Positions 12,846-22,132 are shown, counted from the stretch's first letter. The stretch: 64,000 nucleotides of DNA from Gammaproteobacteria bacterium UBA7803 (GCA_002480525.1 DLCH01000017.1:1-64000); one strand, 5' to 3'. Numbers and translations: made by a program. The notes: generated from the letters alone by a model not told the origin.

Positions 12846-14290
12846 CAGCGTGCCTCCCCCATGAGCGATTCGACCAGCCCGCGATCGCTGAACGGCTCCC
12901 GCCGGCCGCGGATCTCCTGGTAGTCCTCGTGGCCCTTGCCGGCCACCAGCACCGTGTCGCCCGGACCGGCCGACGCCACCGCCGCAGCCACCGCCGCACG
13001 GCGGTCGGCGCAGGCCCGGACCGGCACGCGCCCGGACAGCCCGGCCCGCATGTCGTCGATGATGGCGTCGGGATTCTCCGAGCGCGGGTTGTCGCTGGTG
13101 AGCCAGAGCTCGTCGGCCCGGGCTTCCGCCGCGGCGGCCATCAGCGGCCGCTTGCCCGGATCCCGGTCGCCGCCGCAGCCGAACACGCAGATCAGCCGGC
13201 CTGTGGTCGCCGGCCGCAGCGCCGTCAGGACCTTCTCCAGCGCGTCGGGCGTATGGGCGAAATCGACCACCACCAGCGGCCGACCCGGCCGGACGAAGCG
13301 TTCCATGCGCCCCGGCACCGGCGCGAGATCGGCGAGGGCCGCCGCGACCTTGTCCAGCGCCACCCCGGCGTGACACAGGGCCGCCAGCGCGGCGGCGGCA
13401 TTGGCCACGGCGAATGCGGCCGGCACCGGCACGGTCAGCGGCGCCTCGCCCCAGGGCGTGACCCACCGGCCGCGCGCAGCGCCACCGGCCAGGTCCACGT
13501 CCTGCCAGCGCACGTCCGCTGCCTCGGCGCCGTAGGTGATAACGTCCACGCCAGGCGCCAGCGAGCCCGCGAGCTCGCGGCCGAACGCGTCGTCGCCGTT
13601 CAGCACGGCGAGCTCGAGCCCCGGCCAGTGGAACAGGCGGGCCTTGGCCGCCGCGTAGGCGGCGGCGTCGGCGTGGTAGTCGAGATGATCCCGGGACAGA
13701 TTCGAAAACAGCGCGGCCCGGAACGGCACGTCGTCGACCCGCTGCTGGGCGAGCGCGTGGGAGGACACCTCCAGCACCGCCCAGCCGCAGCCGTCGTCGC
13801 GCAGCGCCGCCAGACGCCGCTGGGTGGTGATCGGGTCCTCGGTGGTCAGGCGCGCCGGCGCCAGCGCGCCGACCCGGCCCCAGCCGATCGTTCCGAGATA
13901 GCCCGCCGGACGGCCGCAGCGGCTGGCCAGGTCGGCGAGGGAGTGGGCGATGGAGGTCTTGCCGTTGGTGCCGGTGACGCCCACGCAGTGCAGCGCGACG
14001 CCGGGATGGCCGTAGAGACGCGCCGCCAGCGCTCCGCGACGGCGCTGCAGGTCCGCCACCACGCAGACCGGCACCCGCCCTGACAGTTCCGGTATGGCGC
14101 GTTCCGCCAGCACGGCGACGGCGCCGCGGTCGACCGCGTCGGCCGCATGGTCGTGCCCGTCCGCTGCGGCGCCGCGGAACGCCACGAACGCGTCGCCCGG
14201 CGCGACCCGCCGGGAGTCCTCGGTCAACCCCTGGACCGCCACCGGCGGAACGTCGGGGGCCTCGAGCAGCTCGGCCAGCGTCAGGCTCAT
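12845..14290 (-). CDS. murE: UDP-MurNAc-L-Ala-D-Glu--meso-2,6-diaminopimelate ligase
   Basis: MurE adds the third stem-peptide residue. The 481-residue protein has the ATP loop [40 protein letters not shown] and the C-terminal motif SDNPRSENP. The DNPR motif is the established marker for meso-DAP specificity. The C-terminus ([12 protein letters not shown]...) is complete and is followed directly by mraY, so this is not a MurE-MurF fusion. Its start overlaps the ftsI stop (ATGA). Confidence 0.96.
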   Translation of the reverse strand: MSLTLAELLEAPDVPPVAVQGLTEDSRRVAPGDAFVAFRGAAADGHDHAADAVDRGAVAVLAERAIPELSGRVPVCVVADLQRRRGALAARLYGHPGVALHCVGVTGTNGKTSIAHSLADLASRCGRPAGYLGTIGWGRVGALAPARLTTEDPITTQRRLAALRDDGCGWAVLEVSSHALAQQRVDDVPFRAALFSNLSRDHLDYHADAAAYAAAKARLFHWPGLELAVLNGDDAFGRELAGSLAPGVDVITYGAEAADVRWQDVDLAGGAARGRWVTPWGEAPLTVPVPAAFAVANAAAALAALCHAGVALDKVAAALADLAPVPGRMERFVRPGRPLVVVDFAHTPDALEKVLTALRPATTGRLICVFGCGGDRDPGKRPLMAAAAEARADELWLTSDNPRSENPDAIIDDMRAGLSGRVPVRACADRRAAVAAAVASAGPGDTVLVAGKGHEDYQEIRGRREPFSDRGLVESLMGEAR

Positions 14291-15948
14291 ATCGACACCT
14301 CCGGCTCGACGCCGAGCAGGCGCAGCGCGCGGGCCGCCACCTGGCCGAACACCGGCGCGGCGACCGCGCCGCCGCCGTTGGCCTTGCCCCGGGGCTCGTT
14401 GATGACAACCACCATGACGAACCGCGGATCCGTCGCCGGAGCCATCCCCGCGAACAGCGCCACGTGGCGCTCGTCGTCGTAGCCCTGGGGCCCCACCTTG
14501 CGCGACGTGCCGGTCTTTCCGGCCACCCGGAACCCGGGCACCCGCGCCCGCGGCGCGGTGCCGGCGTCGCTGGTGACGGTCTCCATCATCTCCACGACGG
14601 TGCGCACCCGCTGGGCGTCGAACACCTGCCGGCCCTCCCGGGTGACGCGGTCCTGATGCAGGATGCTGACCGGCATGCGCTCGCCGCCCCGGGCCAGCGT
14701 CAGGTAGCCCTGGGCGAGCTGCAGGGGGGACACGGCCAGTCCGTAGCCGTAGGCCATGGTTGCCTGCACGATGGGGTTGCCGAGACCCTGGTTGGACACC
14801 CGTCCCGCGGTCTCGCCCGGCAGGCCGGTGCCGATGAACTCGCTGATCCCCGCCCGCCCGATCACGTCGAACACGGCCTCGGGGGGCAGGTCGAGCGCGA
14901 CCTTGGCGATGCCGACCTGGCTGGACTTCTGCAGCGCCTGGGTCAGCGTGATCGCGCCGAGATTGCTCGGATCCTGGATCATCTTGGTCCGTACGCTGAA
15001 GAAGCCCGGCGCGGTGTCGATCACGCTATCGGGCTGCCAGCGGCCGGTCCCCAGCGCGGCCAGCACGGTGAACGGCTTGATGGTGGAACCCGGCTCGTAG
15101 GTGTCGGTCACGGCGCGGTTGCGCATCGCATCGCGCCGGCCGCTGGCCAGGGCTTCCGGATCGTTCGGGTTGTAGGACGGCTCGTTGGCCAGCGCCAGCA
15201 CCTCGCCGGTACGGGCGTCGAGCATGACCAGCGAGCCGGATCGCGCGTGGTTGCCCGCCACCGCCGCCTTCAGCTCCCGGTAGGCGACGAACTGCAGACG
15301 CAGGTCGAGGCTCAGCGTAATGTCCTCGCCGTACCGGGGCGCCTCGTCGAAGGCCAGATCCTCGATGGTCTCGCCGCGCCGGTTCTTCAGCACCGTCTTG
15401 CGCCCCGGGCGCCCCCGCAGATGCTCGTCGTAGGACAGCTCGATGCCCTCGAGCCCGAGATCGTCGATGTTGGTCATGCCGACCACGTGGGCCGCCATTT
15501 CTCCGGCCGGATAGTAGCGGCGGTATTCCCGGCGGATGTACACACCGTCGAGCCCGAGGGCGCGAATGCGCTCCGCGACGTCCCAGGGCACGCGCCTGGC
15601 GAGGTACAGGAACTCACGCCCGGCGCTGGCCGCGAGCTGCGCCGCCAGGGCGTCCGGATCGCGGTCGAGCACCTCGGCCACCTGCTGCACGGCTTCCGCC
15701 GAGAGCTGCACGAAGCTCGGATCGGTCCAGATGGCGGCCACCGGCGTGCTCACCGCCAGAGCCTCGCCGTGACGGTCGTAGATGACGCCGCGGTAGGCCG
15801 GCAGCACTTCCTGGCGGACGGCCCGGGCATTGCCCTGCTCCTGCAGGAACTCCCGGTCGGTGACGTTCAGGAACACCACCCGCGCCGCGACGCCCGTGCA
15901 GCCGAGCAGGAACAGGATCACCACCACGTAGTGTCGCCACAGCTTCAC
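14287..15948 (-). CDS. ftsI: Septal transpeptidase PBP3 (FtsI) with SSQ in place of SSN
   Basis: FtsI cross-links septal peptidoglycan with FtsW. The 553-residue protein has a short cytoplasmic tail, one membrane segment (about 7-24), the pedestal domain, and a transpeptidase domain. The catalytic motif is STIK at 288-291 and the third motif is KTGT. The second motif reads S342-S343-Q344 where the family almost always has SSN; the DNA at 14917-14925 confirms it. Start is GTG 15948, overlapping the ftsL stop; the longer open frame upstream runs through rsmH and was rejected. Confidence 0.95.
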   Translation of the reverse strand: MKLWRHYVVVILFLLGCTGVAARVVFLNVTDREFLQEQGNARAVRQEVLPAYRGVIYDRHGEALAVSTPVAAIWTDPSFVQLSAEAVQQVAEVLDRDPDALAAQLAASAGREFLYLARRVPWDVAERIRALGLDGVYIRREYRRYYPAGEMAAHVVGMTNIDDLGLEGIELSYDEHLRGRPGRKTVLKNRRGETIEDLAFDEAPRYGEDITLSLDLRLQFVAYRELKAAVAGNHARSGSLVMLDARTGEVLALANEPSYNPNDPEALASGRRDAMRNRAVTDTYEPGSTIKPFTVLAALGTGRWQPDSVIDTAPGFFSVRTKMIQDPSNLGAITLTQALQKSSQVGIAKVALDLPPEAVFDVIGRAGISEFIGTGLPGETAGRVSNQGLGNPIVQATMAYGYGLAVSPLQLAQGYLTLARGGERMPVSILHQDRVTREGRQVFDAQRVRTVVEMMETVTSDAGTAPRARVPGFRVAGKTGTSRKVGPQGYDDERHVALFAGMAPATDPRFVMVVVINEPRGKANGGGAVAAPVFGQVAARALRLLGVEPEVSI

Positions 15949-16211
15949 GGCGCGAGCTGCTCCACCTTGTCCGGAAAACGCATGTCGAGCTCCGTCTCGG
16001 CGACCCGTTCGACGTTCTGGTAGGCCGACAGCGCGCTGCGCTCCAGCAGCAGGCGGCTGTGTTCCGCCAGGTGCTCGTCCTGGGCGCGCTGGGCCGCCTC
16101 CAGGTCGCCGTGCAGCAGACGCACGTCGTGACTCACCAAGGCGACCTGGACCCCGGACGCCACCACCGCGAGCAGCAGCGCCACCACCAGCAGTGCCTGC
16201 CTGACCGTCAT
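15945..16211 (-). CDS. ftsL: Cell division protein FtsL
   Basis: FtsL forms the FtsQLB complex that activates septal synthesis. The 88-residue bitopic protein has one membrane segment (about residues 5-25) followed by a periplasmic coiled coil (about 28-65) and the conserved tail region ending [10 protein letters not shown]. It overlaps rsmH and ftsI by four bases each. Size, topology and position between rsmH and ftsI identify it. Confidence 0.92.
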   Translation of the reverse strand: MTVRQALLVVALLLAVVASGVQVALVSHDVRLLHGDLEAAQRAQDEHLAEHSRLLLERSALSAYQNVERVAETELDMRFPDKVEQLAP

Positions 16212-17152
16212 GCCGCCTTCTCCAGCACCCGCAGCCGGGCGCTGCGGGCCCGGGGATTGGCGGCGGTCTCCGCCTCCCCCGGCACCCGCGACCGGCCGAC
16301 CATCCGCGCCCGGGGCGCGGCCGCATCGCCGCGGACGGGCACGCCGCGCGGCACCGGCGGCGGCGACGCGAGCTCCCGGAAGAAGCGCTTCACCAGCCTG
16401 TCCTCCAGGGAGTGAAACGTGATGACGGCCAGCCGGCCCCCCGGCGCCAGCCGGTCGAACGCGGCCGACAGCCCGCGGGTCAGCGAACCGAGCTCGTCGT
16501 TCACCTGCATTCGCACGGCCTGGAACACCCGGGTGGCCGGATGCTTGCCGGGCGTGGGCCGGGGCTGGGCGGAACGCACCAGCTCGGCGAGCTCGCCCGT
16601 GGTGGCGAGCGGCCGGGCGGCGACAATGGCCGCGGCGATGCGGCGGGCGTAGCGTTCCTCACCGTACGTTTTCAGCACCCGGGCGATGTCCGCCTCCTCG
16701 GCCGTGTTGAGCCATTGCGCCGCGGTGGGTCCGCGGCTCGTGTCCATCCGCATGTCCAGCGGCGCGTCGTGGCGGAAGCTGAACCCGCGCACCGCGTCGT
16801 CGAGCTGGGGCGACGACACCCCGAGATCCATGAGCACGCCCTGCACCGACTCGATCGACAGGGCGTCGAGGAGCTCGTCGAGGTCGGCGAAGTTGCCGTG
16901 GACCATGCGCAGCCGGGCATCCTCCGCGGCCAGCGCCATCCCGGCGGCAATCGCCTCCGGATCCCGGTCGACGGCGATGACCAGGCTGTCCCGGCCCAGC
17001 AGGGCCAGCAGGGCCCGCGTGTGGCCGCCGCGCCCGAACGTGGCGTCCACGTAGATGCCGTCACGGACCGGCGCTCCAGCCGCACCGTCGTCCAGGCCGC
17101 AGACCACCGCGACCGCCTCGTCGAGCAGCACGGACCGGTGCGCGCCGCTCAA
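16208..17152 (-). CDS. rsmH: 16S rRNA (cytosine1402-N4)-methyltransferase
   Basis: RsmH (MraW) methylates C1402 of 16S rRNA using S-adenosylmethionine. Motifs seen include the start region HRSVLLDEAV, the SAM-binding DATFGRGGHTRALL, VDRDPEAI, the DLGVSSPQLD motif and ITFHSLEDRLVKRFF. The frame is open upstream inside mraZ. A TTG at 17152 overlapping the mraZ TGA (TTGA) gives 314 residues, matching the E. coli length, so I chose it over upstream GTG codons. Confidence 0.94.
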   Translation of the reverse strand: MSGAHRSVLLDEAVAVVCGLDDGAAGAPVRDGIYVDATFGRGGHTRALLALLGRDSLVIAVDRDPEAIAAGMALAAEDARLRMVHGNFADLDELLDALSIESVQGVLMDLGVSSPQLDDAVRGFSFRHDAPLDMRMDTSRGPTAAQWLNTAEEADIARVLKTYGEERYARRIAAAIVAARPLATTGELAELVRSAQPRPTPGKHPATRVFQAVRMQVNDELGSLTRGLSAAFDRLAPGGRLAVITFHSLEDRLVKRFFRELASPPPVPRGVPVRGDAAAPRARMVGRSRVPGEAETAANPRARSARLRVLEKAA

Positions 17153-17607
17153 ACCGACAGCCCGGTGAATTCCTCGGCGTCGGCGAGCTCCGCCACCGAA
17201 TCGTCCGACAGCCAGTCCTCCATGCTCGCCTCCCAATGGGGCTCGCTCCAGATCTCGACCTTGTTGCCCTGCCCGACCAGCACGACCTTCTTGTCGAGAC
17301 TGGCGTAGTCGCGCAGCTTCTGCGGCAGCAGCACCCGGCCGGAGGCGTCCGGCTCCAGGTCCGTCGCATGGCCGATCAGCAGCCGCTGCAGCGTGCGCGA
17401 GCGGGGGTTCAGGTTCGGCAGGTTCTCCAGCCTGCGCTGCACCTCCTCCCAGTAGGGGAGCGGATACAGCATCAGGCAGCGGTCCTTGGTATCGATGGTG
17501 ACCACCAGGATGCCTTCCGAGACGGACGCCAGGCTGTCACGCACGCGCGCGGGCAGGGCCATCCGGCCTTTGCTGTCCAGGGTTGCGCTGTTGATGCCGC
17601 GAAACAT
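17149..17607 (-). CDS. mraZ: Transcriptional regulator MraZ
   Basis: MraZ is the AbrB-like repressor of the mra/dcw operon. The 152-residue protein has two SpoVT/AbrB-type repeats: FRGINSATLDSKGRMALP at the start, and HATDLEPDASGRVLLP near residue 80. Both carry the D-x-K/S-G-R turn that contacts TGGGN boxes. ATG 17607 has GAGG upstream and matches E. coli MraZ (152 residues); an in-frame ATG five codons earlier is less likely. Putative binding sites lie upstream at 17862-17900. Confidence 0.95.
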   Translation of the reverse strand: MFRGINSATLDSKGRMALPARVRDSLASVSEGILVVTIDTKDRCLMLYPLPYWEEVQRRLENLPNLNPRSRTLQRLLIGHATDLEPDASGRVLLPQKLRDYASLDKKVVLVGQGNKVEIWSEPHWEASMEDWLSDDSVAELADAEEFTGLSV

Positions 17608-17787
17608 GCCGCCTCGTTCCATCCGCCGCCAGGGCGGACGCCCTCCGCTGTCGCCGGGCGCCGGAGCGGCGCCTCAGACCAGATTCGATTCCGTGGCTGG
17701 GTGGTGGTGGGGACGCGAGGGACCGGGTCGCCGGGCAAGAGGCCTGGGCCGGACCCTATGCCTCACGCGGTGTCGTCACCTGTTGTT

Positions 17788-17852
17788 GCCAACCGGCTTT
17801 CGCCCACCGGCTCTCGCCCACCGGCTCTCGCCCACCGGCCTTTGCGCACCGG
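17788..17852 (-). repeat. Five-copy 14-bp tandem repeat in the mra leader
   Basis: On the minus strand a 14-base unit beginning CCGGTGGGCGAGAG occurs at 17838-17825 and 17824-17811, with a near copy at 17810-17797, a diverged copy at 17852-17839 and a partial one at 17796-17788. The three central copies each present TGGGC, the core MraZ box, on one helix face every 14 bases. The array lies inside the predicted 5' leader, about 180-245 bases before mraZ. Confidence 0.85.
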
Positions 17853-17861
17853 CCGTCTTCG

Positions 17862-17900
17862 CGCCAGGTTTGCACCAGGTTTCCCACTTTTCGCCACTTT
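17862..17900 (-). promoter_or_regulatory. Probable MraZ operator (four TGG boxes about 10 bp apart)
   Basis: Immediately downstream of the predicted promoter, the minus strand reads AAAGTGGC, AAAGTGGG, CCTGGTG, CCTGGCG. The TGG triplets start at 17896, 17886, 17877 and 17866, spacings of 10, 9 and 11 bases. Known MraZ operators are TGGGN direct repeats with 10-base periodicity next to the mra promoter, so this fits autorepression. The last two boxes are degenerate. Confidence 0.65.
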
Positions 17901-17915
17901 CTGCCATCTCGCGAC

Positions 17916-17943
17916 ACTATAGGCGCGCACGAAGGGGTGTCAA
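17916..17943 (-). promoter_or_regulatory. Pmra promoter of the dcw operon
   Basis: On the minus strand a perfect -35 box TTGACA (17938-17943) is followed after 16 bases by TATAGT (17916-17921), five of six matches to the -10 consensus. Transcription should begin near 17909, leaving a leader of about 300 bases before mraZ. It is the strongest sigma-70 promoter match noticed in the window and is placed as expected for mra. Confidence 0.8.
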
Positions 17944-18105
17944 GCTGGGAAAAAACCCATAACTACCGGAAATTAAAGGGATTTTGCGGCTATATCAGGC
18001 GTATTCCAGAAAGTACCTGAGGATAAACCTCAGCTAGATGGAGTTATCTCGAAACCACTTTAAGAGTTAGACTGATTTCGCATATCAAGAACGGGAAATC
18101 GACAC
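17944..18105. other. AT-rich spacer between rnpB and the mra promoter
   Basis: This stretch is conspicuously richer in A+T than its surroundings. It contains a small inverted repeat, CTGAGG and CCTCAG around ATAAA, at 18017-18033. I see no gene. The AT-rich sequence directly upstream of the -35 box could act as an UP element; that is inference. Confidence 0.5.
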
Positions 18106-18125
18106 CCGGGGTATAAATACCCCGG
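18106..18125 (-). terminator. Hairpin downstream of rnpB, possible terminator
   Basis: A perfect 8-bp stem (18106-18113 with 18118-18125) closes a four-base loop just beyond the 3' end of RNase P RNA. On the minus strand it is followed by a mixed sequence rather than a clear T run, so it may be an imperfect intrinsic terminator or an RNA-processing boundary. Confidence 0.45.
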
Positions 18126-18132
18126 ACATCGA

Positions 18133-18516
<384 letters not shown>

Positions 18517-18523
18517 GCAGACA

Positions 18524-18551
18524 AGACTACGCTGCCGCCGGAAATACTCAA
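18524..18551 (-). promoter_or_regulatory. rnpB promoter
   Basis: On the minus strand TTGAGT (18546-18551) and TAGTCT (18524-18529) are separated by 16 bases. The expected start point falls seven bases further on, at the first base of the P1 helix. The match to the mapped architecture of rnpB promoters is good. Confidence 0.65.
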
Positions 18552-18614
18552 CTGTTCCGTGCATCGGCGCCGCGCCGGCACCGGGCCGGTCCGCCCCGGC
18601 GGGCGCGTGCCCGA

Positions 18615-19439
18615 TCAGTCGCGCAGGTCCATCGCCAGGTCGTAGAGTTCCCGCTTGTTGCGTCCGAGCAGCGCGGCGCCGAGCCGCGCGGCCTGGGCCG
18701 GCGCCAGCTCCCGGGCGAGGATCTCCATCGTGCGGCGGACCTCCGCCGGCGCCTGCGCCTGCCCGCTCCGCTCCAGCAGACAGACGAACTCGCCGCGGAA
18801 CTGGCCGCCCGCCTCCAGGGTGGCCCGGACCTGCTCCGGCGGACCGCACAGATACTGCTCGTGGACCTTGGTCATCTCCCGACCCACCATCACCCGCCGC
18901 TCCGGCGCGAGGTCGGTCAGCTCGCCGAGGGTTTCCGCGATCCGGTGCGGCGCCTCGAAGAACACCACCGCCACGTCCCCGGCCAGCAGCTCACGGAGCC
19001 GCTCCCGGCGCTGTCCCGGCCGGGCCGGCAGAAAGCCCTCGAACAGATAGCGCTCCGCCGGCAGCGGACACACCGACAGCACGGCGGCGACGGCGCTGGC
19101 CCCCGGCACGGGACGGACGGCGACTCCCGCCTCCCAGCAGGCGCGCACCAGCTCGAAGCCCGGGTCGGAGACCAGCGGCGTGCCCGCGTCGGACACCAGC
19201 GCCACGTCGTCGCCCGCGCGCAGCCGGCCGATCAGGTCGGCGCTGATCGCGGCCTCGTTGTGGGTGTGCAGCGCCACCAGCGGTATGCCGGACACGCCGA
19301 TGGCTTCTAACAGCACGCGGGTCCGTCTGGTATCCTCCGCGGCGATCGTCGCAACGGAGCCCAGGATGTCCGCCCCTCGACGGCTGAAGTCCTCCAGGTT
19401 TCCAATGGGCGTCGCAACGACGTAGAGCACTCCCGCCAT
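18615..19439 (-). CDS. rsmI: 16S rRNA (cytidine1402-2'-O)-methyltransferase
   Basis: RsmI adds the 2'-O-methyl group to C1402, complementing RsmH encoded nearby. The 274-residue SAM enzyme of the tetrapyrrole-methylase fold shows LYVVATPIGNLEDFS, AAEDTRRT, LVSDAGTPLVSDPG, the PVPGASAV loop and FEAPHRI. The chosen ATG 19439 overlaps the lpoA start on the opposite strand. In-frame ATGs at 19454 (AAGG upstream) and 19472 are real alternatives and would place the start inside lpoA. Confidence 0.93.
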   Translation of the reverse strand: MAGVLYVVATPIGNLEDFSRRGADILGSVATIAAEDTRRTRVLLEAIGVSGIPLVALHTHNEAAISADLIGRLRAGDDVALVSDAGTPLVSDPGFELVRACWEAGVAVRPVPGASAVAAVLSVCPLPAERYLFEGFLPARPGQRRERLRELLAGDVAVVFFEAPHRIAETLGELTDLAPERRVMVGREMTKVHEQYLCGPPEQVRATLEAGGQFRGEFVCLLERSGQAQAPAEVRRTMEILARELAPAQAARLGAALLGRNKRELYDLAMDLRD

Positions 19440-21231
19440 GACCAGACATTCCATCGCAGCCTTGGCGCTCATTCTCGCAGCGTGGGGGTGTCAAAGCACG
19501 CCGGCGCCCACCGACGAAGCGCCGGCGCCGGACGTGCAGCAGGTCGCCGAGGCCTCGCCGGACGCGCTGCTGGCGGCCGCCCGCTCGGCCCGCGGCGCCA
19601 GGGCGTCCAGGTTGTTTCTGGAGGCGGCGGAGCGGCTGCTCGACGCCGACCCGGCAGCCGCGGCGGAGGCCCTCGCCGCCACGGACCCGACCGACCTCGA
19701 CGAGGACGACACCGCCCGCTTCCTGCTGACCCGAGCCCGGCTGGCCATTCTGGAAGGCCTCAGCGGCGCGACCGAACGGTTCGCCGAGGCACGCGCCGAC
19801 CTGGCCGCCGTGGCGGACGACCGCCTCGACGACCCGCTGGCCGTCGCTCTGGTCAGAGCCGAGCTGATGGCCGCGACCGGCGCCGAGCGTGCGGCCGCGG
19901 AGTACCTGATGGACTACCGGCCCGCCGCGCCCGACGCCGGCATCCGCCAGCGCCAGAGTGACGCCATCTGGGAACGCCTCGCCGAGGTGCCGCCGCTGGT
20001 GGTGGTCGACGCAGAGCGCGGCGCGAGCGGCGTGCGCCGCGGCTGGTGGCAGCTCAAGGCGATGATGTTCCAGAGCTTCACGCTGGCGGAGCAGCAGCGC
20101 CGGCTGGCCGCCTGGCGCGATTCCCGGCCGGATCATCCGGCCACCCGCCATCCCCCCGCCGCGCTGGCCAGCCTGGCCGGCGCGCCGCCGGTCACCCGGG
20201 TGGGCCTGCTGCTGCCGCTGTCCGGCAACCTCAGCCGCGCCGGCCGCGCGGTGCGGGACGCATTCGTCGCGACGTATCTGTCCCACCGGGAAGAAGTCGG
20301 GTTCGACGTGATCGTCTACGACACCGCGGCGGAGCCGCTCCCGGCCCTGTACGAACGCGCCCTGGTGGACGGCGCCGACCTGCTCATCGGCCCTCTCGCC
20401 AAGGAAGCCGTGTCGCAGATGAACACGCTCAACCCGGAAGTCCCGGTGCTCGCCCTGAACTACCTGGGCGACGAGGAACTGCCGGCGGCCAATCTGGTGC
20501 AGCTCGGCCTGGCCATCGAGGACGAAGCCGCCACCCTGTCGGCCTGGCTGACGGACGAGCGCACGGAACGGCTGCTGCTGCTGCACAACGACGAGGACTG
20601 GGCGCGCCGCGCCCGCGCCACGGTGGCGTCGTCCTGGACCGGCGCGCTGACGGTTCAACCCCTGGAGGACATCCGCACCGTCACCGAGAGCGTCGGTGTC
20701 GCCATGCACGTCGCCGCCAGCGAGACCCGGCGCGAGGAGCTCGAGGCCGTGCTCGGCACCAGCCTGGAGTTTCTGCCCCGGGCGCGCGGCGACGTGGACG
20801 CCATCGTCGCCCTGGTCACCCAGCTCGAGGCCAGCGCCCTGGTCCCCGCCCTGAAGTTCCACTTCGCGGATCAGATTCCCGTCTACGCCACCTCCCAGAC
20901 GGTGCGCGGCGCGAGCCCCGAGCGCCTCCGCGACCTGGCCGGATTCCGGGTCAGCGAGCTGCCGTGGTTCGCGCTCGAGACCCCGTCCTACCGCGCCCTC
21001 GACGACGCCTTCGCGCTGGCGGGCAGCCCGTTCGCAGCGCTCTACGCCCTGGGCGTCGACGCCTTCCGGCTCGCCGAGCGCCTGCCGCTGGTGCTCGACG
21101 GCTCGATGACCGAGCTGCTCGGCAGCACCGGCGAGCTGTCGTTCACGCCGAGCGGGCGCGTGCAGCGCCGGCTGGCGCGGGCCGAAGTCCGCGCCGGGCG
21201 CGTTCAGGTGCCGGGCACCGTCGGACGCTGA
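19438..21231 (+). CDS. lpoA: Penicillin-binding protein activator LpoA-like lipoprotein
   Basis: LpoA is an outer-membrane lipoprotein that activates PBP1A. The 597-residue protein has a short signal ending in an atypical lipobox (AAWGC, cysteine about residue 18), a TPR-like helical N-terminal half (about 40-230), and a C-terminal domain resembling periplasmic ligand-binding folds (VGLLLPLSGNLSRAGRAVRDAF near 255, DLLIGPLAKEAV). It is divergent from rsmI with overlapping start codons. Family and position are clear; direct evidence for the PBP partner is not available. Confidence 0.88.
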   Translation: MTRHSIAALALILAAWGCQSTPAPTDEAPAPDVQQVAEASPDALLAAARSARGARASRLFLEAAERLLDADPAAAAEALAATDPTDLDEDDTARFLLTRARLAILEGLSGATERFAEARADLAAVADDRLDDPLAVALVRAELMAATGAERAAAEYLMDYRPAAPDAGIRQRQSDAIWERLAEVPPLVVVDAERGASGVRRGWWQLKAMMFQSFTLAEQQRRLAAWRDSRPDHPATRHPPAALASLAGAPPVTRVGLLLPLSGNLSRAGRAVRDAFVATYLSHREEVGFDVIVYDTAAEPLPALYERALVDGADLLIGPLAKEAVSQMNTLNPEVPVLALNYLGDEELPAANLVQLGLAIEDEAATLSAWLTDERTERLLLLHNDEDWARRARATVASSWTGALTVQPLEDIRTVTESVGVAMHVAASETRREELEAVLGTSLEFLPRARGDVDAIVALVTQLEASALVPALKFHFADQIPVYATSQTVRGASPERLRDLAGFRVSELPWFALETPSYRALDDAFALAGSPFAALYALGVDAFRLAERLPLVLDGSMTELLGSTGELSFTPSGRVQRRLARAEVRAGRVQVPGTVGR

Positions 21232-21234
21232 GCC

Positions 21235-21606
21235 GTGCCCGGGGCCGCCCATCTGGCGGCCGGCCGTCAGGCGGAGTCGGCCGCCGCCCGGTACCTGCGT
21301 CGACGCGGTCTGCGGCTTCTCGAGCGCAACTTCCGGTGCCGGTCCGGCGAGATCGACCTGATCATGCGGGACGGCGACGTCCTGGTCTTCGTCGAGGTGC
21401 GCTACCGGGCCGACGATCGTTTCCTCGACCCCGCCGCCACGGTGACGCCGGCCAAGCAGCGCCGCCTGTACACCGCGGCCGCAGCCTACCTGGCACGCCG
21501 CCGGCTCGCCGACCGGACCTGCCGATTTGACGTCGTCACGTTGACGAAGCGAAACTACCGGCCCGAATTCCGATGGGTAAAGGATGCCTTCGGCCAGGAT
21601 GCTTAA
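21235..21606 (+). CDS. yraN: UPF0102 family protein YraN
   Basis: A 123-residue member of the YraN/UPF0102 family, which has a restriction-endonuclease-like fold. The pattern GEIDLIMRDGDVLVFVEVRYR carries the Glu/Asp...Glu-x-Arg/Lys arrangement of that fold. The cellular function is not established. It starts with GTG three bases after the lpoA stop and overlaps the next gene by a few bases. In many relatives diaA follows; here it does not. Confidence 0.9.
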   Translation: MPGAAHLAAGRQAESAAARYLRRRGLRLLERNFRCRSGEIDLIMRDGDVLVFVEVRYRADDRFLDPAATVTPAKQRRLYTAAAAYLARRRLADRTCRFDVVTLTKRNYRPEFRWVKDAFGQDA

Positions 21607-22132
21607 GCCCCTCTTCATGGTCGTTCTCGGCCTCCTTGCCGGCTGCGCGGTGTTCTCCGACGACCCGCGGGTACGCACGCCGGGCGCGATGATCGACGAC
21701 CAGGTCATCGAGACCATGGTCAAACGCCAGATCTGGAACTCCGATCCGGCATTCAATTCCTCCCACCTGATCGCCGTCAGCTACAACGGCGTGCTGCTGC
21801 TCACCGGGCAGGTGGAGACCGCCGACCTCAAGCGCAAGGCCGAGGACATCGCGGCCAGCTTCGACAAGGTGCGCAAGGTGCACAACGAGCTGCAGGTGGG
21901 CGGGCCGATCTCCATGGTGGCCCGGGCCAACGACAGCTGGCTGACGACCAAGGTGAAGACCAAGATGCTGGCCGATGCCGAGGTCGCGGCGCGCAAGATC
22001 AAGGTGGTGACGGAGAACGGCACCGTCTATCTCATGGGGATGCTGCCGCGCCCGGAAGCGGACGCTGCGGTCGAGGCGGCCCGGTCCGTTTACGGGGTGC
22101 AGAAGATCGTCAAGGTGTTCGAGTACATCTAG
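21599..22132 (+). CDS. dolP: Outer-membrane dual-BON lipoprotein (DolP/YraP)
   Basis: DolP is a lipoprotein that helps preserve outer-membrane integrity and assists BAM. The 177-residue protein has a signal peptide with lipobox LLAGC and two BON domains (about residues 40-100 and 115-175). The second ends VTENGTVYLMGMLPRPEADAA...VKVFEYI, very close to the E. coli pattern. ATG 21599 gives a compact signal; ATG 21584 is also possible. It overlaps yraN and is convergent with sspB. Confidence 0.9.
   Translation: MLKPLFMVVLGLLAGCAVFSDDPRVRTPGAMIDDQVIETMVKRQIWNSDPAFNSSHLIAVSYNGVLLLTGQVETADLKRKAEDIAASFDKVRKVHNELQVGGPISMVARANDSWLTTKVKTKMLADAEVAARKIKVVTENGTVYLMGMLPRPEADAAVEAARSVYGVQKIVKVFEYI

Noticed and set aside
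12845..14290. MurE as a possible MurE-MurF fusion explaining the missing murF
   Set aside because: The protein is 481 residues, the normal length of MurE alone, ends with the MurE C-terminus and is followed at once by mraY.
17788..17852. The 14-bp tandem repeats as a CRISPR array
   Set aside because: The units abut without unique spacers and are far shorter than CRISPR repeats; no cas genes are present.
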